Positions 24,452 to 38,269 of a DNA stretch of 64,000 bases are shown one piece after another. How positions within the stretch are numbered: position 1 is the stretch's first letter; each line of letters opens with the position of its first letter. The DNA lies in contig JALJCO010003012.1 in the NCBI GenBank assembly GCA_023101725.1, positions 985,001 to 1,049,000 on the forward strand, in the 5' to 3' direction. This DNA comes from Atherinomorus stipes. Its lineage: Eukaryota; Chordata; Actinopteri; Atheriniformes; Atherinidae. The translations under genes were made by a program, and so were the position numbers. Under the pieces are notes generated by a model that saw only the letters and a list, made by a program, of their open reading frames with translations, was not told the DNA's origin and did no database searches.

Positions 24452-24625
24452 TACGATGGAATTCAGATTCAGATTAACTTTATTTATCCCTTTGTTTGGT
24501 ACTTCTGGGAAATTGTTTTGTTAGAAACAACACAGCACCGACAGACACAATCACACATACAGTACAGCACTCTAAAAAGAATCAATAAAAAGCAAAAACA
24601 AAGAAATGAAGGAAACAAACTGTTA
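24452..24625 (-). mobile_element. Minus-strand retroelement tail
   Basis: CAGATTCAGATTAACTTTAT followed by TTATCCC and GGGAAATTG is, on the opposite strand, a fish LINE/SINE 3' end finishing in AATAAAGTTAATCTGAATCT. The upstream part of the element is not clear. Confidence 0.5.
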
Positions 24626-24654
24626 AATAATTGTTAAAGATTGTTTTAAAAAAA

Positions 24655-24667
24655 GGGGGGGGGGGGG
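24655..24667. repeat. G13 homopolymer
   Basis: Thirteen consecutive G preceded by seven A. Confidence 0.95.
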
Positions 24668-25499
24668 CAGCATAGTGTGAAAGTAGCAATAATAATAATG
24701 ATAGTGCAAGTAATAGTAGTGTTTATAATCGGGATAATAGCAATTGTAATAATATTCAAATCTTTGAGTGTACTTCATTGGGTAAGAGTAATATTTGAAC
24801 ACATAATCAAACTAGTTAATTTCGGCTCATTTAACAAAAAGTTAATGTTGGTTGTTCAGTTACAAGAAGTTGAGGTTTGAGGATATGAAATAATAGAAAT
24901 ATAGGGTTGAATGGACAGTTAGTAAACGGTGATAAAGGAGGGAGAGGAGAAGGGAAAACTTGAAATGTGAATTTAAAGACACGGACACTGCCACAGGCAC
25001 AACCCTGCTGTGCATGAACAAACGGTCTTAGATATGAAATAAAGGTTAATTGTAAATTGCACAGAAACACAGACACCTCTCCGCAGTAAACCCTGCCTTG
25101 TCATGAATGATTAGCTTCTCATGTTCTTGCAACCTCGAGAACAAGAACAAAATTCTTACTTCTCGCAGAGTAGTGAACAATTTCTGTGGCCTCTGTGCTG
25201 ACGCAGTGAAGCCGAACAGCAAGTTAAAACTGAATTACTTGCAGAGGTGTGTCACATTTCCCGAGTACAAGTTCACACTCTTATTGTCAACTGTAAATGT
25301 ACACAAACATACTTTATGCTTCTACTGTATGTATCCATGCATACAATATAATTTACATTTGTCATATTTGGGAAAAAAAAGTCATAATTCTAAAGGCATG
25401 GCAGCTTTTATTTTGGCATGGCGGTGCGTCACAATCATTTGCATGAAGCAGAACCCCTGAATATGTTTAGTTTATCTACAGTTTATCTGGCCAAATCAT

Positions 25500-26597
25500 A
25501 AAGGTACAGTATGTAAAAAAATCAAAAGGTCAATGGCAGAAAAATGTGATATATAATTCAAAACTGTTTCTATTGATGTGTAATTGCTACACTAGAATAG
25601 CTGTTATACGTTTATTTTCTTAGAATAAGTCATTCATATTTACTTGCTGGGCAGTGCACATATGGAGGCTGCCATATTTGTTCCACCATTTTTACTACAG
25701 TGTCCCTGAATGGACAAAAAATTTGTGTGAAGTAAGAACTTACTGAACTTTAAAATTGCTGTACCAGCTTTGTTTAATGGGAGTTAGAGCACTGTTTGGG
25801 ATAAGTACTGCCTTAAAAAAACATTAAAGTAGTTCCTCATAGTACAGTCATAGCTACACCTGAGACCACTGATCCACTCGCAGATGAAAACATCTTAATG
25901 TCTGGGAGAATTTTGGCCACTAATGGCCACCGTACATTCACAACAGTCCTTGGAATATGAAGTAATTTGAAAGTAAACATTTTTATTTCAAATACCCATC
26001 TTTACCACTAGATGTCAGTAATTCTTACATACCGTACCTTTAAGATTCTTTTAGATAACCAGCCTTTTCAGGTAAATATGCTGTCTTATTTTATGCTCTC
26101 TTCCTATATATGTTATGTATCATATCATTGCATTCTATCATTTTATGTCCATCTACATGCTAAGGAACCAAAGATGGAAATAAGTAATATATCAACATTT
26201 ACTTTAAAGATGTTTCCATCTGTAAATGGTCTCAGGTGTAGCTATGACTGTACCATGAGTAACTAGTTTTTATGTCTTTTAAGGCATTACTGAGCCAAAA
26301 TAGTGCTTTAACTCCCATTAAACAAAGCTGATACAGCAGTTTCAAGTTCATGTGGTTCTCACTTCACACACTTTATTTTGTCTATTCAGGGACACCGTAG
26401 TAAAAATAGTGGAACAAATATGACAGCCTCCATATGTGCAACCCCCAGCAAGTAGATATAAATGACTCAGTCTAAGAAAATACACACATAACAGCTATTC
26501 TAGTGCAGCAATATCACATAAATAGAAACAGTTCTGGATTATATATCACATTTTTCTGTCATTGACCTTTTGAATTTTTACATACCGTACCTTTAAA
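25500..26597. mobile_element. 1.1-kb inverted repeat of a TTAA-type MITE
   Basis: The left arm (25500 to about 25898) is matched by the right arm (about 26207 to 26597) in inverse orientation along its whole length, for example AATAGCTGTTAT and GTCATAGCTACACCTGAGAC on each side. The outer ends read AAGGTACAGTATGT and, inverted, AAGGTACGGTATGT. A third copy of the same terminus lies inside at 26030-26042, next to CACTAGATGTCAGTAATTC. The arrangement therefore looks like one near-complete element (25500-26042) and a second, head-to-head truncated copy. TTAA lies at the two right-hand ends, ATAA at the left. No protein is encoded. Confidence 0.75.
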
Positions 26598-28639
26598 TCT
26601 AAACTGACATTTGAAATTAAATTGACATTCTTTTAAAATTCCTTTTTTTTTTATTATTTTCTGGAAAATTCAAACAGATGCTATCAAATGAAATAAACAC
26701 TTCAAATGTGCCACCTATTGTTATATAAAGTCTTTATGAGAGAAGTTGCAAAGAATCCGAAATGTGTAAATTTGTTTAAACACTGGGATTGTCACCGTAG
26801 TGTTGAGTAAAGGAGGTGCGCAGATACACTACACATACAAACACACAACATATGCCTCGCCCACAAACATGGTGACACAGTCCACACGGACAGCTCCCTG
26901 GAGAGTGCCACTACAACTTCCACCACTTTATTATTGGTCAATTTGGAGGCTTCTTTCACAGGGGTGACATGGCTTAGGAGATGTCACAGCCCAACCAATC
27001 AATACCACTCTGAAAGCTCAGGATCCACAGTCTGTGTGTGTGTGTATGTGGTTGCGCACAAATGTGTGCATGTGCCTGTGTGAATATGTGTGTGACTTGC
27101 TGAAAGCTGCAGCAGCTGCGGCTGGACTCTACCCTTCTGACCTGTTTACTGGACAGTAATTACATGGGAAGAGACGTCCATCCAGCTCCTGCTGACCAGT
27201 TCGACTAATGAAGTAAAACACAGACAGACAGGCAATGACAAAAGCCAATAGGAAGACAGCCCAGGCAGATAAATACACAAATCTGCATCCTAGTGGCATT
27301 AAAACAGTACATGTTTGTCTCCATTGCTGGCCTGTGTGCTTGTATACACCTACACGCATGAGCTTTTATAAATATCTTAAACCGATTTTTTTGTCTTTTG
27401 CCTGTGGCAGGATAGGCCTGAGAAGAAGAAGAACAAGCAGCACAGCATGTAAGCAATCCCAGGCGTGAGTTTCCCTGACAAACCTATTGATTCTATGGAT
27501 TTCCACCCAAAGTTGCGATAATGATACATCATGGACGGATTTGGCAGGACAGACTGCTGGGGAAAGAGGTGGCAAAGCAATTTGCAGCTGTAAAGACCAA
27601 GGAATGGTGAGGGTGCAGAGGGGGGGCTCTGATTACTAATGCCCCAAACAAAACAAAAAGGAGAAATGTATCCTTCCATCAGTCTGTCCATCACTCCATC
27701 CCTCTCTCCTCGGGTGTCCTGTTTCCTGGTGTGTCGATATGGATGTATGAATTTGTTACAGAGGGATCCAGCACAATGGATTGGCTTTGCTGCTTTGTTA
27801 AGGATAAGGGGTGTGCAGGAATCATAGACTTTTCTGTGTTTAGCGTGTGAGCAGCAAGAATGGAGCTCACAGATAAACCAGATTGTACTTATGTCTGCCG
27901 TTTCTCTGCTCAAGGCTCACAGCATCTTATCTTAGCAGTTGAATTCGAAGGTTTTTTTTACTCCCCCTTTTTTTTTTATATTAAAACTATTTTTCACTTT
28001 CTGGCTGAAAGATATTTTAAATGAATGTATGAGGGTTTTTTTTTTTTTTACACTACACTGGTACAGCGCTGTGAATCAGCAGCAGGATTTAACTGCACAC
28101 ACTTTTAGGAGTTGTAGATTCCTGAGTTGTGCAACAAGTACAGTGAAGCAAAGCATTCTCCTTTAGGTTATTAAGATAAAGCCTTGCAGATATTACACAA
28201 TGTGAGCTGCAAGTTAAAGATTAATGTCATGCGTTTTATTTTTGTAATTCAGTCGGCTGGCATGTATGAAACACAGGCAGTTTTGCTGAAGCAAGGGCAG
28301 GTTATTTCAAGTTTAGAATGCAATTCTGGGAAAAGAAAAAAACCTCACAGTATGGAACATAATCCCCATGAGTGAAAGTATACCCGAACGATTTTTAATT
28401 CAGAGTTCCTGAGTAAAAATAACTATCTTTTAAGCCTCTTAAAAATGCTGAAAAATTAGATTTGTGATGCGCTGGTGCATAAACACAAGTTTGCATGAAA
28501 GGCAATAATTTATGGCCCATATTTCACTCTGATTAAAAACCTAAGCAGCGATTATAGTGACTACTCAGCAATCTTCTCTGACATCAAGGCATGTTTTTTT
28601 CCTCATTCTAATCCACTACATTATAATTATTCAGTCATT

Positions 28640-28830
28640 TCAACTTTCATAGGGGAAAAATAATAATCTTTTGGTTATGCAAATGATTGGGCCGCTGAAA
28701 AGGCCCTCCTTGGCAGATGGCTGGTATTTAAAATGGGGAATGTGGTCATTTGGGTATTTTCTGAGAGAAGATAGATCTTTGATATAATGAAATTGGGGCT
28801 TAGGCTTGTCCTGAAGGATATACAATAATA
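28640..28830. promoter_or_regulatory. Candidate conserved non-coding block
   Basis: Contains the octamer ATGCAAAT at 28677-28684 next to GATTGGGCCGCTG, and a run of mixed-composition unique sequence to about 28830. Inference from texture. Confidence 0.3.
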
Positions 28831-30072
28831 TTACTTAATAAACCACCATCTCTTTTTAAGTATATTGCTCTCTGTGTTAATGTTTAAGCATAACGGGTGG
28901 CTGTATTGGCCTTGTTTATGAGAACACTGCATTTTATTTAAGACTTGGTGACAGATATGCATGTGTTTAATCACATATTGCTCAGCATCTGATTGCATTT
29001 ATTGATATATTTTAATATTCATTAATTCTAAATGGCCTCTGCAGTGTCAGCAGTAATTCGTTATTCGACTGATTATATAGAGAAATTATTTGCGCCACAC
29101 AGCAGTTATATCTCTCTCAATATGGTTTCTGGCACAACACCAAACATTAGTTTTTGTATTGATATCCTTTCAAATTGTGAAACCAAATATACATTAAACT
29201 GAAATGCATTCGATTGCTTTTAGAATAACAAAAATTTGACCAGTTTTTCATTATCTCTCTGGTGGAAACTCTTCTGTCTTGTTGGTTTTCTACTCTTATT
29301 TATTCCGCAGTCATAAAAGAACACAGTTTCCAGCCCCTTTGTCTTTAAAAGAGAGTGTCTAGCTGCCAGTCGGGTATCCAATCCCCAGCCGTTACGGGCA
29401 AATCAGGATAATAACACCTCCCTTTAAACCAAATGACCGCAGCGTGGGACTGCCAGCTAAAATTAATTCCACCTCTGACCAGAGGCGAGAATACCCCACT
29501 GCTTAACCCCCTCTACACACTCACTCCCCCCCCATAAACACACACTTAAGCCCTCACATGCTCAAGCACATGCACATACACACACAGGAGTGCTTCTTCT
29601 ATGCACACACACTGAATATGGAGTAGTTCTTATTCGCTCTCACTGCTCACTATTCAGTCTTGATCACAAGCCTGTCAGCAAACACCAAGCTGCAGCATTT
29701 GGACAAACTACTCTGTTTTAGCAACAAATTTTCTTTTTCTTATCTGCATATTAAACCAAAACTCTTAACAGCTTTCTCCAAATGCATCAAAGTAGTAGCA
29801 GCACATACTGTAAGAAGGTTTGCATCTGCACATAGCCTGTTAAAATGTAAGTTTTGAACAAAACACTTGATACCACAGCTCTTACTCCCCTCTCCTGCAA
29901 TATTGATTTACAACATCAATAAATGCTGGCTCCATCTTAATACATTTAAACTCTAAAAACAGCAATATGTCACAGCAATTTGACTGTGACGCTTCAAAAA
30001 TAAACAAATTATTCTAAAACACTGCATAATGCATGTTTGTTAAGATGCCCGAGTTTTGCTTTACCCTGACTT

Positions 30073-30098
30073 GTTAACAAAAGTGACCTTTTGTTAAC
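30073..30098. repeat. Perfect GTTAAC hairpin
   Basis: GTTAACAAAAG at 30073-30083 and its exact complement at 30088-30098 are separated by TGAC. The two GTTAAC half-sites make it a possible HNF1-like binding palindrome, but nothing else supports that. Confidence 0.7.
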
Positions 30099-31029
30099 TC
30101 GTTCCTAAGTGACAGTCATTCTCCTGTCTGAGGGCGCACTTTGTCTTTGTTACCAGGGCTTGCAGCTATTCAACTTTCCATGTTCTTCATGCTTCACACA
30201 ATCATCAAACCAATAGAAGCGCTGCCTTTTGCAGCCCTTAAAATGTTTATGTGCAGACAGGTGTAGCACATGATTAAGATTTATTGCACTTCATTTGTCT
30301 TAGCAAAACCAGAGGCGGGAAGTCCAGCTGCTGCCAAATTTGAGCCGGGGTTCAGTGGTTTTCTGATGAAGATGTAGAGGATGTGAGCGGTGTGAGGTGA
30401 TTTTTAAGATTCTCACTTGCTCCATAAACATGCGTCAATGTATATCTATACCCGGAGAGCCGCGAACAGAATCATCACACTGTGCATTGTTTAGAAGCGC
30501 GATTCTAAATTAAGTGTGACCATTATCTCACTCAGGCTTTCAGCATGTGTGAGTGTGAGATAACATGGACATGTGTGACCTCCCATGCAAGTGTGTATGT
30601 GTTGTTTCTAGGGCAAGTCTAAACTCTGTCATGTTGATTAGCTGTAGGTGTTAACACACTAGATACTGCCTCATCACATTCTCCTCCTGACTGATCAATG
30701 TCACTCTGTCTCACTTCCTCTTCCTCCTCATCACTCCCTCCTCTTTTTCTTTGTCTCCAAAGTTCATATTTAATACTTTAAGCCTTTTTTTTTTTAGTTT
30801 GTTTTCCAGTTTGATTCAAAGTATAATCAGGATATCTCCAGTGCCCATGGTAGATGTGTGCACACATGTTTGGGCACACAGTTTCCTGATGTGATTTTAG
30901 CTTGTTACTAATTGTTCCTGCTCAGCTGCCAGTGGGATGCAACCATGCAGGCATCAACAGATTGGAGGCTCTCAGCTGCCAGCCTCCCACCAACTGCCTT
31001 TGTGCCTCTGCCACTTGACATCTCCATTT

Positions 31030-31115
31030 GCTGTGTGTGATGATGTAAATAATTACACTCAATTAGCACTTAATTAACGACGCTGAAACAAAAGGACAAG
31101 TCCCTGGGCGCAGCT
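31030..31115. promoter_or_regulatory. Candidate conserved non-coding block
   Basis: GATGTAAATAATTACAC, CTCAATTAGC and ACTTAATTAACG occur within 60 bases, giving several overlapping homeodomain cores, then GC-richer unique sequence. Inference only. Confidence 0.35.
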
Positions 31116-31155
31116 CGTCTCCTCTCTGGTTCTGCGCTGCTCTCTCCCTCTCTCT

Positions 31156-31183
31156 GACACACACACACACACACACACACACA
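31156..31183. repeat. (AC)n microsatellite
   Basis: Fourteen AC units; a second, shorter run follows at 31253-31271. Confidence 0.95.
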
Positions 31184-31304
31184 TCAGGGAAAACAAAACA
31201 TGTCAGCTTTTGACAATGTGCCATCTGTCCTCGAGCCAACAGATAGGCTTAGACACACACACACACACACAGATACAGCCCCTCAGCGCCCATAAGACAT
31301 GCAG

Positions 31305-31445
31305 AAACACTAATCGGGTCCTTAGGCGAACATAATTACAGCTTGCCATGTTAATTACCTAACAATTAGCAGCCATCTCCTTAAAGGGGCAATCAATGAA
31401 TTAACTTGTGATTTCCATGTTGCGTTATCAACCCTCCCATTCACA
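31305..31445. promoter_or_regulatory. Candidate enhancer-like conserved block
   Basis: ACATAATTACAGC, GTTAATTACC, ACAATTAGC and ATGAATTAACTTG occur in 90 bases, with intervening GC-balanced unique sequence. Together with the block at 31030-31115 it could form one enhancer split by CA repeats. Confidence 0.4.
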
Positions 31446-31734
31446 CATGCCTTTCTTCTCTTATATCTTCAGGATCTTTTGCGAACATGCTGTGTAGTAC
31501 CTGTCAAGCACATATGAAAAAGCACCTATATGCCACATAAAAATAGAAATTAATTCACATTCTGTCCAATTAGCTTATTTCATATCCCTAGGCAAAGTCT
31601 AAAACCATTTTGCACTTTTAGTAAGCAAAGTGGTCAAGAATTTCATTTCTCCTTCGCTATACGCCTAATGCCTTAAGGCAACAGTTAAAAATTCAATGTA
31701 AAGTAGGCTCAGGAAAAACATTAGAAAATAATCA

Positions 31735-31900
31735 CAATAGAGGAAATTGAACAAATTGGGCGTCTTGTATTGCTCTTTGTCTTTGTAATTCCTGCTCGTT
31801 ATTGAATGAATAATGAGAAAATTCTGCTGCTGTGATGCGAAATATGAATCTTAATGCCAATTCTGATTGGAAACAAATTGGTGAAGCAGGTGCAGTCCTG
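31735..31900. promoter_or_regulatory. Candidate conserved non-coding block
   Basis: Unique block with GTCTTTGTAATTCC, ATTGAATGAATAATG and TTCTGATTGG. There is no repeat ancestry and no coding signal. Inference from texture. Confidence 0.28.
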
Positions 31901-34900
31901 AGACTAATGATCAATAAGAAAAAAACTCATATTTCATCATTTTTTCGAGGACCCAAAAACCTATCAGTATGAAAAATGTGCAGCCTTTACCAGAGAAATC
32001 ATCCATCACTGCTCCTATTGAATTTCCCATATTAAAACTCCAATATGGAAGTCATATAGGCTGATAACACAATCAGATTGAAAATTGAGAAAAATTCACC
32101 TCCTGCCGATAAATGTATATCACAGATTAGTGCACTTGGATGGTTGCTTCCTACAGAAAAGGAAGAGGGGAAAAAATCTGCTGACCTCTTAGAAGATGAA
32201 CAAACCTTGTGCTTCCTCGTGTTGCATTCAAGTCTAATCAAGCAGAAACAGGCCAACTAAAAACACTCAAACAGCATAGTCAAGGTCCTGAAGACATGTA
32301 CAAATCAGCAGCCAGTCATAGGGACTTACGTTATTTGATGTATATAATTGAATTCCACCTCTTTCTTGCACTCTTATAGAAATTTCTGTTCCTCTCATTA
32401 CTCATCGTATTGCAGTGGTTATTACTGGAGATATTAGATTGGTACAGATGGCCTTTAGCTTTTTTTATTACTGAAATCCTGAGGCTGGCCACATGTGTGG
32501 GTAATTCATTCATTTTGATTGCCTTGTGTTATATTTACACATCAGTACATGTCTGAAGCAGAGCAGCTGATGACAAATCGTATACTACGCAATCAAAATG
32601 TGACTGGCAGATGTTTATTCATATACATTGCGCTAAAGAGGGTCAAAATATAATTAAACAGTCATCCAAAATGAATGCACACTTTCCCCTCTCTTTGCAC
32701 ATCACCATCTCAGACCACAACGGCCATGCTAAGCCCAGCCACAGACAGATCTCTAATAGGCCTGGCTGTCTCCTTCTTAATTTGCTGAAATTGCAAAATC
32801 AATAGGTGTAGTCGTAGCCGCCCGCTCCCTGTTTTAGTGGGAAAAGATAAAGTCTATGGGAAGGCAATCTTCACTTTCAATTTGCTCTCTGTTCAGCATT
32901 GAGGCCGAAGTGCTTATCACTCTACTTAAAGAGACCATATGCCTGTCTCGTGGTGGGTTGTGCTGCTGGACAGGAAAGGCGTTCATTCCGGGGAACTCGA
33001 AAGACTTTTTTAAAAAAAAAAAAAAGCACAGCCTAGATAATACATTATAAATGACTGTGCTATCCAAATTTGTGTCCACTTCTAAAATGCACAAACGCAG
33101 TGGAAGTGAAAATAATTATGATCTCCTCTGGCTTTGCCTTTTCGATTTGAGCGTTTAACTTATTCTTTCTCATTGATCTCACTGCCCCACCTACAACTAC
33201 TGTGCTCTGTATGGGCAAACTTTCATGCTTAGTATCTCAAGATTCTTCTGAACTCAGCAGGGGGTCTTCTAATTCCAGGCTCACAAGGATTATTTGACAG
33301 CATCTTGCCTAAATCCTTTACTGTAGGATCTGTAGGCTGCTATGTGTCACTGGAATTATAGTTTTCCAAATACACAGCAATTCCCAAACAGATATGTACT
33401 GAACGGTTGACCATTTTTGGAGCATGTTGACAAATCAGATCTTTCTCTCAGGCTTGTGTGTGTACATGAAGCTCTCTGGATGTACATTTGCAAACATACA
33501 CGTGTTATTGTGTGAGTGTTTTGAGATGCGTGCGCTCTAAAGCAGCTCTTGTCAGTAGGATCTTTTGTCTCAGCAAGCCTGTTTGTCCTTTCCTAATCTC
33601 CCCTTGATGCTGCCTTTACCCATAATCCTCTCTTTCATTAACTGCCCTCCTATACAGCACCACCTTTATTGCAGTCTCTCACTTTCTAATTGCAAAGAGA
33701 TGAGAGCAAGGGGGGAGGCCGGTGTGTGCGTCTGGGTGGGTGGCAGTTGCATTCAGAGCATCTGCATATGAAGTTATGTTTGTGGAGGCCAGGCCACAGT
33801 TGAGGCGAAAGGGTGTGGGCGGGGTTGGCTTTGTGGCTGATTGCAGAAATAATTTAACATGTTGTAGAAAAGAGCTTAAAGAAAAAATTTTAATCTGGAT
33901 ATTAAGAACATTATATGTTCAAGTTAAGGGGGTCAAAGCCATGGCTGCTCTTGGCAGGAAATCCATAGAAATTAGAAACAGGATTTTGATGATGAAGATG
34001 AGACAGGGAGCGAGAGGGAGGGTGAGCGAGTGAGAGGGCAGTTAATGTGTGTGCTTGTTGCACTGCCATTATATATACAGTTGCACCAATTCGTGGAATT
34101 TTCTAATTACTTTGTGACTTCAAATCATTTCTAAATCATCCCACGTTGTAATACAATAAGCAGATTTAACAGAGGAGAGGAGGAGAGACAGAAGGAGAAA
34201 GGGCAGCTGTGGGAGAGGAGATAGGAGCAAACATCCACTGGTGGGTAGAATTTAAAGATGTTTTTGTGTGGTTAACAAGCACACTCAAAATAATAATAAT
34301 AATAAAAAGGAGGGGGAGAATCTAAGAGGGAAGGATAAGGGAAGAGGTTCAATTTTGAAAAACACTAGTACTGATGCATATTTATAGCCGTGCATCACAA
34401 ATGCACTTTATGATAAGGCGAATAATTCACACAGCGCATCACAGACATCACTTTAACAATACTCTATAACCAGAATTAAAGACCGCCTTGTTTGCCGTTT
34501 CCTATTTCACAATAACCCTTCCAACAATAGCACCCCTCTGTCCTCCCCACCTGCTTCCCCCACGCCCGTCTATCTCCTCCACCAATGAACGCTGGCCTCA
34601 GGAAGGCCCTATACTTGGTTACACACTGGCCCCTATTGGCAGTCTCTCAACTAGGACAGATCTAGGTGATGCATGCTAATGGTATGTTTAGAAATGGTCA
34701 CGCTACTTCCAGTTGTCTGCTTTCCCCTATATAGACTGTGTTGTTTTCCCTTGAAGGTTAGAAATTTGTGTTCTGTAAAAATATAATGTACATTTTCATT
34801 TGTCATGATTTTATTTTTGCACTGCCTCTTAATAGTTTATATACATAAATACACACATAAATTTTCTTTTAATTATTTGTCATCCCAAAGCTCAATGACA

Positions 34901-37900
34901 AAAAATATTACTCTTGAATCATGGAATAACATTATTGTATGTCAGTAATAACACGATAATAGGATTTTTTTTTATAAATAATAATAAAAAATCTGTCCAA
35001 AATGATGGAATAGTTTCATATTGATTCCGTTTCTCATTTTCTCTTTTTTGCACCCAGACATAAATATTTGTTCAGGTCTGAGGGAATGAATGTCACTGTC
35101 AGAAACATGGAAATTGATCTCAACAGTAAAATCCCTCAATTAATGTTGAAGTTCTCTTTTTCCAGGAGGAACGGTGTGTCAGTATATTTCTGCAGCTAAA
35201 TACATGATTATACTTAAGCCCCTGTAGTTAGGTGTGCCCAATTTCCACACACTAACACAAGAGGAACACAAGGTCACACACTGTGAGAAATGGGGAGAAA
35301 TGGAGGATGGAGTGAAGGACGAAGAAATCAAGACAAGGAAGGTGCAGCATGACCACGTTTTATTTTAGAATTTTTCTTATTCATGAAAGATCTTAGACCT
35401 CGTGCATTCATCCAAATCAGTTTGACAGTGTGTCAAACATGAGATGAGATCGGTCACTTTTCTTCTAAAATCCAGATTTAAGAGGTTAAACAATTCCAAG
35501 TGGAAAGAACATTTGTGAGGATTGCACAAAAGATTATCAAAACATGTTGACTGTATGCACCTAAGTAACAAACAGAAGTGTTGTAAAACAATTTTAACAC
35601 TTAATTTTAGTAAATTTAAATGCAAAATTGTTCAAAAAACTCAAATTGTGTGGATGCAGCAGTTATAAACTTGCCCTTCTCCACCATTTATGTAAATTGG
35701 ATATCAATAATTTAACAGAGCAGGACTGAAAGTTGCTCCAAGGTGACTAAATATGTCTCTTTGAACTATGGGAATTTGTGATGTGCATTTTCCCCCCATT
35801 TTACACATTTTTCCAATCCAATTTAAAATCAATAACACTAAAAGAAAAAAATTAACTTGTTAAAAAATGATGCAGCATCAAGTGTGAGTAATTTGACAGA
35901 ACAAAATGTATGTCGACAATGGATCACTGCCATTGTTGTACAAGGTATTTCTTACAGTTTGATAAAACCTTTTGATTTTTAAAGGTTTTGAATCATTGGA
36001 TTCTTATCTTTGTTTTTTTTTTCTTTTCATGACTTTTTAAGTATACACTTTTATTTCTTTTAACCATTTACAATAAGCTATATCGGTTATAATTAACTCA
36101 ATCTGAGATTTATGAATAAAAAATAAATGTAAAAAACAGACATTTCCTAATTATTCTGCAGGAAAACCATTATTTTGTCAATGCCCAAAACATTTACTTC
36201 TGCCTTTTGGAAAATACTATATTGATATTATCTTATTCAGACTTTATTTTGTTTTAATTCCACCGCAAATACACAGAATTTCTACAAATACCGGAGAAAA
36301 CTTTCAGTCTTTGACTTGAACTTTGACTCGATTGTGACAAATAAAAGAAAGCATACGGCAATACAGAAATATAACACATTCAATGCTAAATTTCTCCAAA
36401 AGCGCCCCCCTGCACACATTAATTACCACGCATGGAGGTGGAAAGCAGCCATAGAAACACTTATTCTCAGCCCTTCACATTAAACATAAAAAAAACAAAT
36501 GTGTGCATGAATACAGCTATACATTGTGTTTGCTCTGACAGCTTTTCAACAGTTACTCTTCCCTATGCAAATAAGCCAAGTCTCACCCACTCCCAATCGC
36601 GGTGAAGTGATATGAACTGCTGAATATAAATGATTGGGAATGATTGATAGAGCTTCCCACTTGCCGCCCACCACAGACAGATAGAAATCCAGACAGACAT
36701 ATGCATCTCTTTGACTTGTTTCCACGCATTTCGCCTCTGTCGCGTTCTGTCACAAGCTCAGTGGTTAATCCACTCAGCCACACACTCAAACACATAAAAC
36801 ATGCTCACAAGCAACAAGTTAAAACAGTTATTCATTCTTTAGTTTGCTAATGTCCCCCAGGAGCGCCAGTCAATATTAAACCTACAAGATCAACCTCAGT
36901 TCAGGTCTACATGGGAGGCCTCGGCTGATTGTAAACATTTCCAGTCCTTATCTTTGTTACATCATATCGATATCGCTCTCGTCTTAATTCAAGTCAGAAG
37001 CTGCCAGAGCAATAAGAGCTACTTTCAGGATCAGCTGTTCACAACGTTGAATATCAACTCTGTAGACTACAGGACATAAGCTGTATACATGAATAAATCA
37101 GCTCAATGGACCATGAGAGTTTTCAATAAGTCAGTGCGGCCATTTTAAATCCCTCAAGGTGTCAACTTTCCTTCACATCGAGCCTCAACCTCTGCTGAAA
37201 AATCCATCTGACTGACTCTGCAACATCCCTGTTGACAGCGCAACTCAACTCACTGTTCAATGCATTCAATTTATCTGCATTTGTGCCGTACCTGTGCATG
37301 CACACGCCGGGCTCTGTCGATGACAAAGCAGCCGGCTAGCAAGAATTGAGACCCATACTCAAGAGGGCCAGACTTACACCTTGGCCTCTTTAAGCGCACA
37401 TAATGACAGCAAGTTTACAATAAGACACTTGCAAAAGCACACAGCTCAGAATGGAGGAATACAATGCTGCGGACAACGACTGCAAAAATAATAATACAAC
37501 GTAGTATAAAGGCATGCTGGCGAAGACAAACACCAAATATCCACAAAAGAATGTATTTACCCGACTGTTTCCATCCGTTCCCTTTCCCCAATGCCCGACT
37601 GGCCAGGTGTGTGTATGGCAGTGTGTGAGCTACTGTTGGAGGGTCTGTGTGTGATTTCTTTCAGACAGGAGACTGGAAATGGGGTAGAAGCCATTACGCT
37701 GGGAGAATCACCCAGAGCACCCCGAAATGAGGGGCAGGGGCCTGTCAACACACATGGATGTGTGTGTGTGTGTATGTTTGTGTGTGCAGGCTGGGTCCAG
37801 CCGGTGACCTTCTTTCAATGAGCCCCCCATGATTTATTTACTGTGCCCTTATCCAACCTCTCCCTGCACACACACGGACACATGATTTTTAGTATTTCAC

Positions 37901-37925
37901 TGATAAGGTAGAATCTGCAAATGTG

Positions 37926-37939
37926 CCCCCCCCCCCCAC
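37926..37939. repeat. Poly-C run
   Basis: About 14 C followed by CCCA units. Confidence 0.9.
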
Positions 37940-38269
37940 CCACCCCCACTCGGGTCAGTACAGGCAGGAGAAAATGGTGTTTGGTACGAGGAGAACAGAT
38001 CTGTCACCCTATCTCACACTGCAGTAGCATCTTATTTTCCTCTCCATTTCTCTGCTCCCTCTTTCCTCTTCTCATTTTAGCCTCTTCTCCAGAGCCAGTG
38101 TCTGCCTCTCACCCTTACACTCCCATCCTCACCCTCCCCTCTTACATTTGTACTGCCTAGACTAGCAAGTCTAGATGCCATCTCTGGCTTTCACTCCTTC
38201 CTTCTCTTTTCCCTCTCTCATTCATTCCATTCCTGTCTCCCTCACTTTCCCTTGCTCTCCGTCTCTCTC

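Larger units (their letters stand above)
26598..38269. other. Long unique stretch, no gene recognised
   Basis: Almost free of recognisable transposons. It includes CA microsatellites at 31156-31183 and 31253-31271, an AAT repeat at 34289-34305, A- or T-runs at 28036-28049 and 33012-33025, and several candidate conserved blocks listed separately. A 178-codon minus-strand open frame at 27377-27913 has no domain or coding texture. The stretch may be an intron or an intergenic desert. Confidence 0.5.

Noticed and set aside
27377..27913. Minus-strand open frame of 178 codons
   Set aside because: No similarity to a known family, cysteine- and histidine-scattered without a zinc-finger spacing, ends in low-complexity phenylalanine run.
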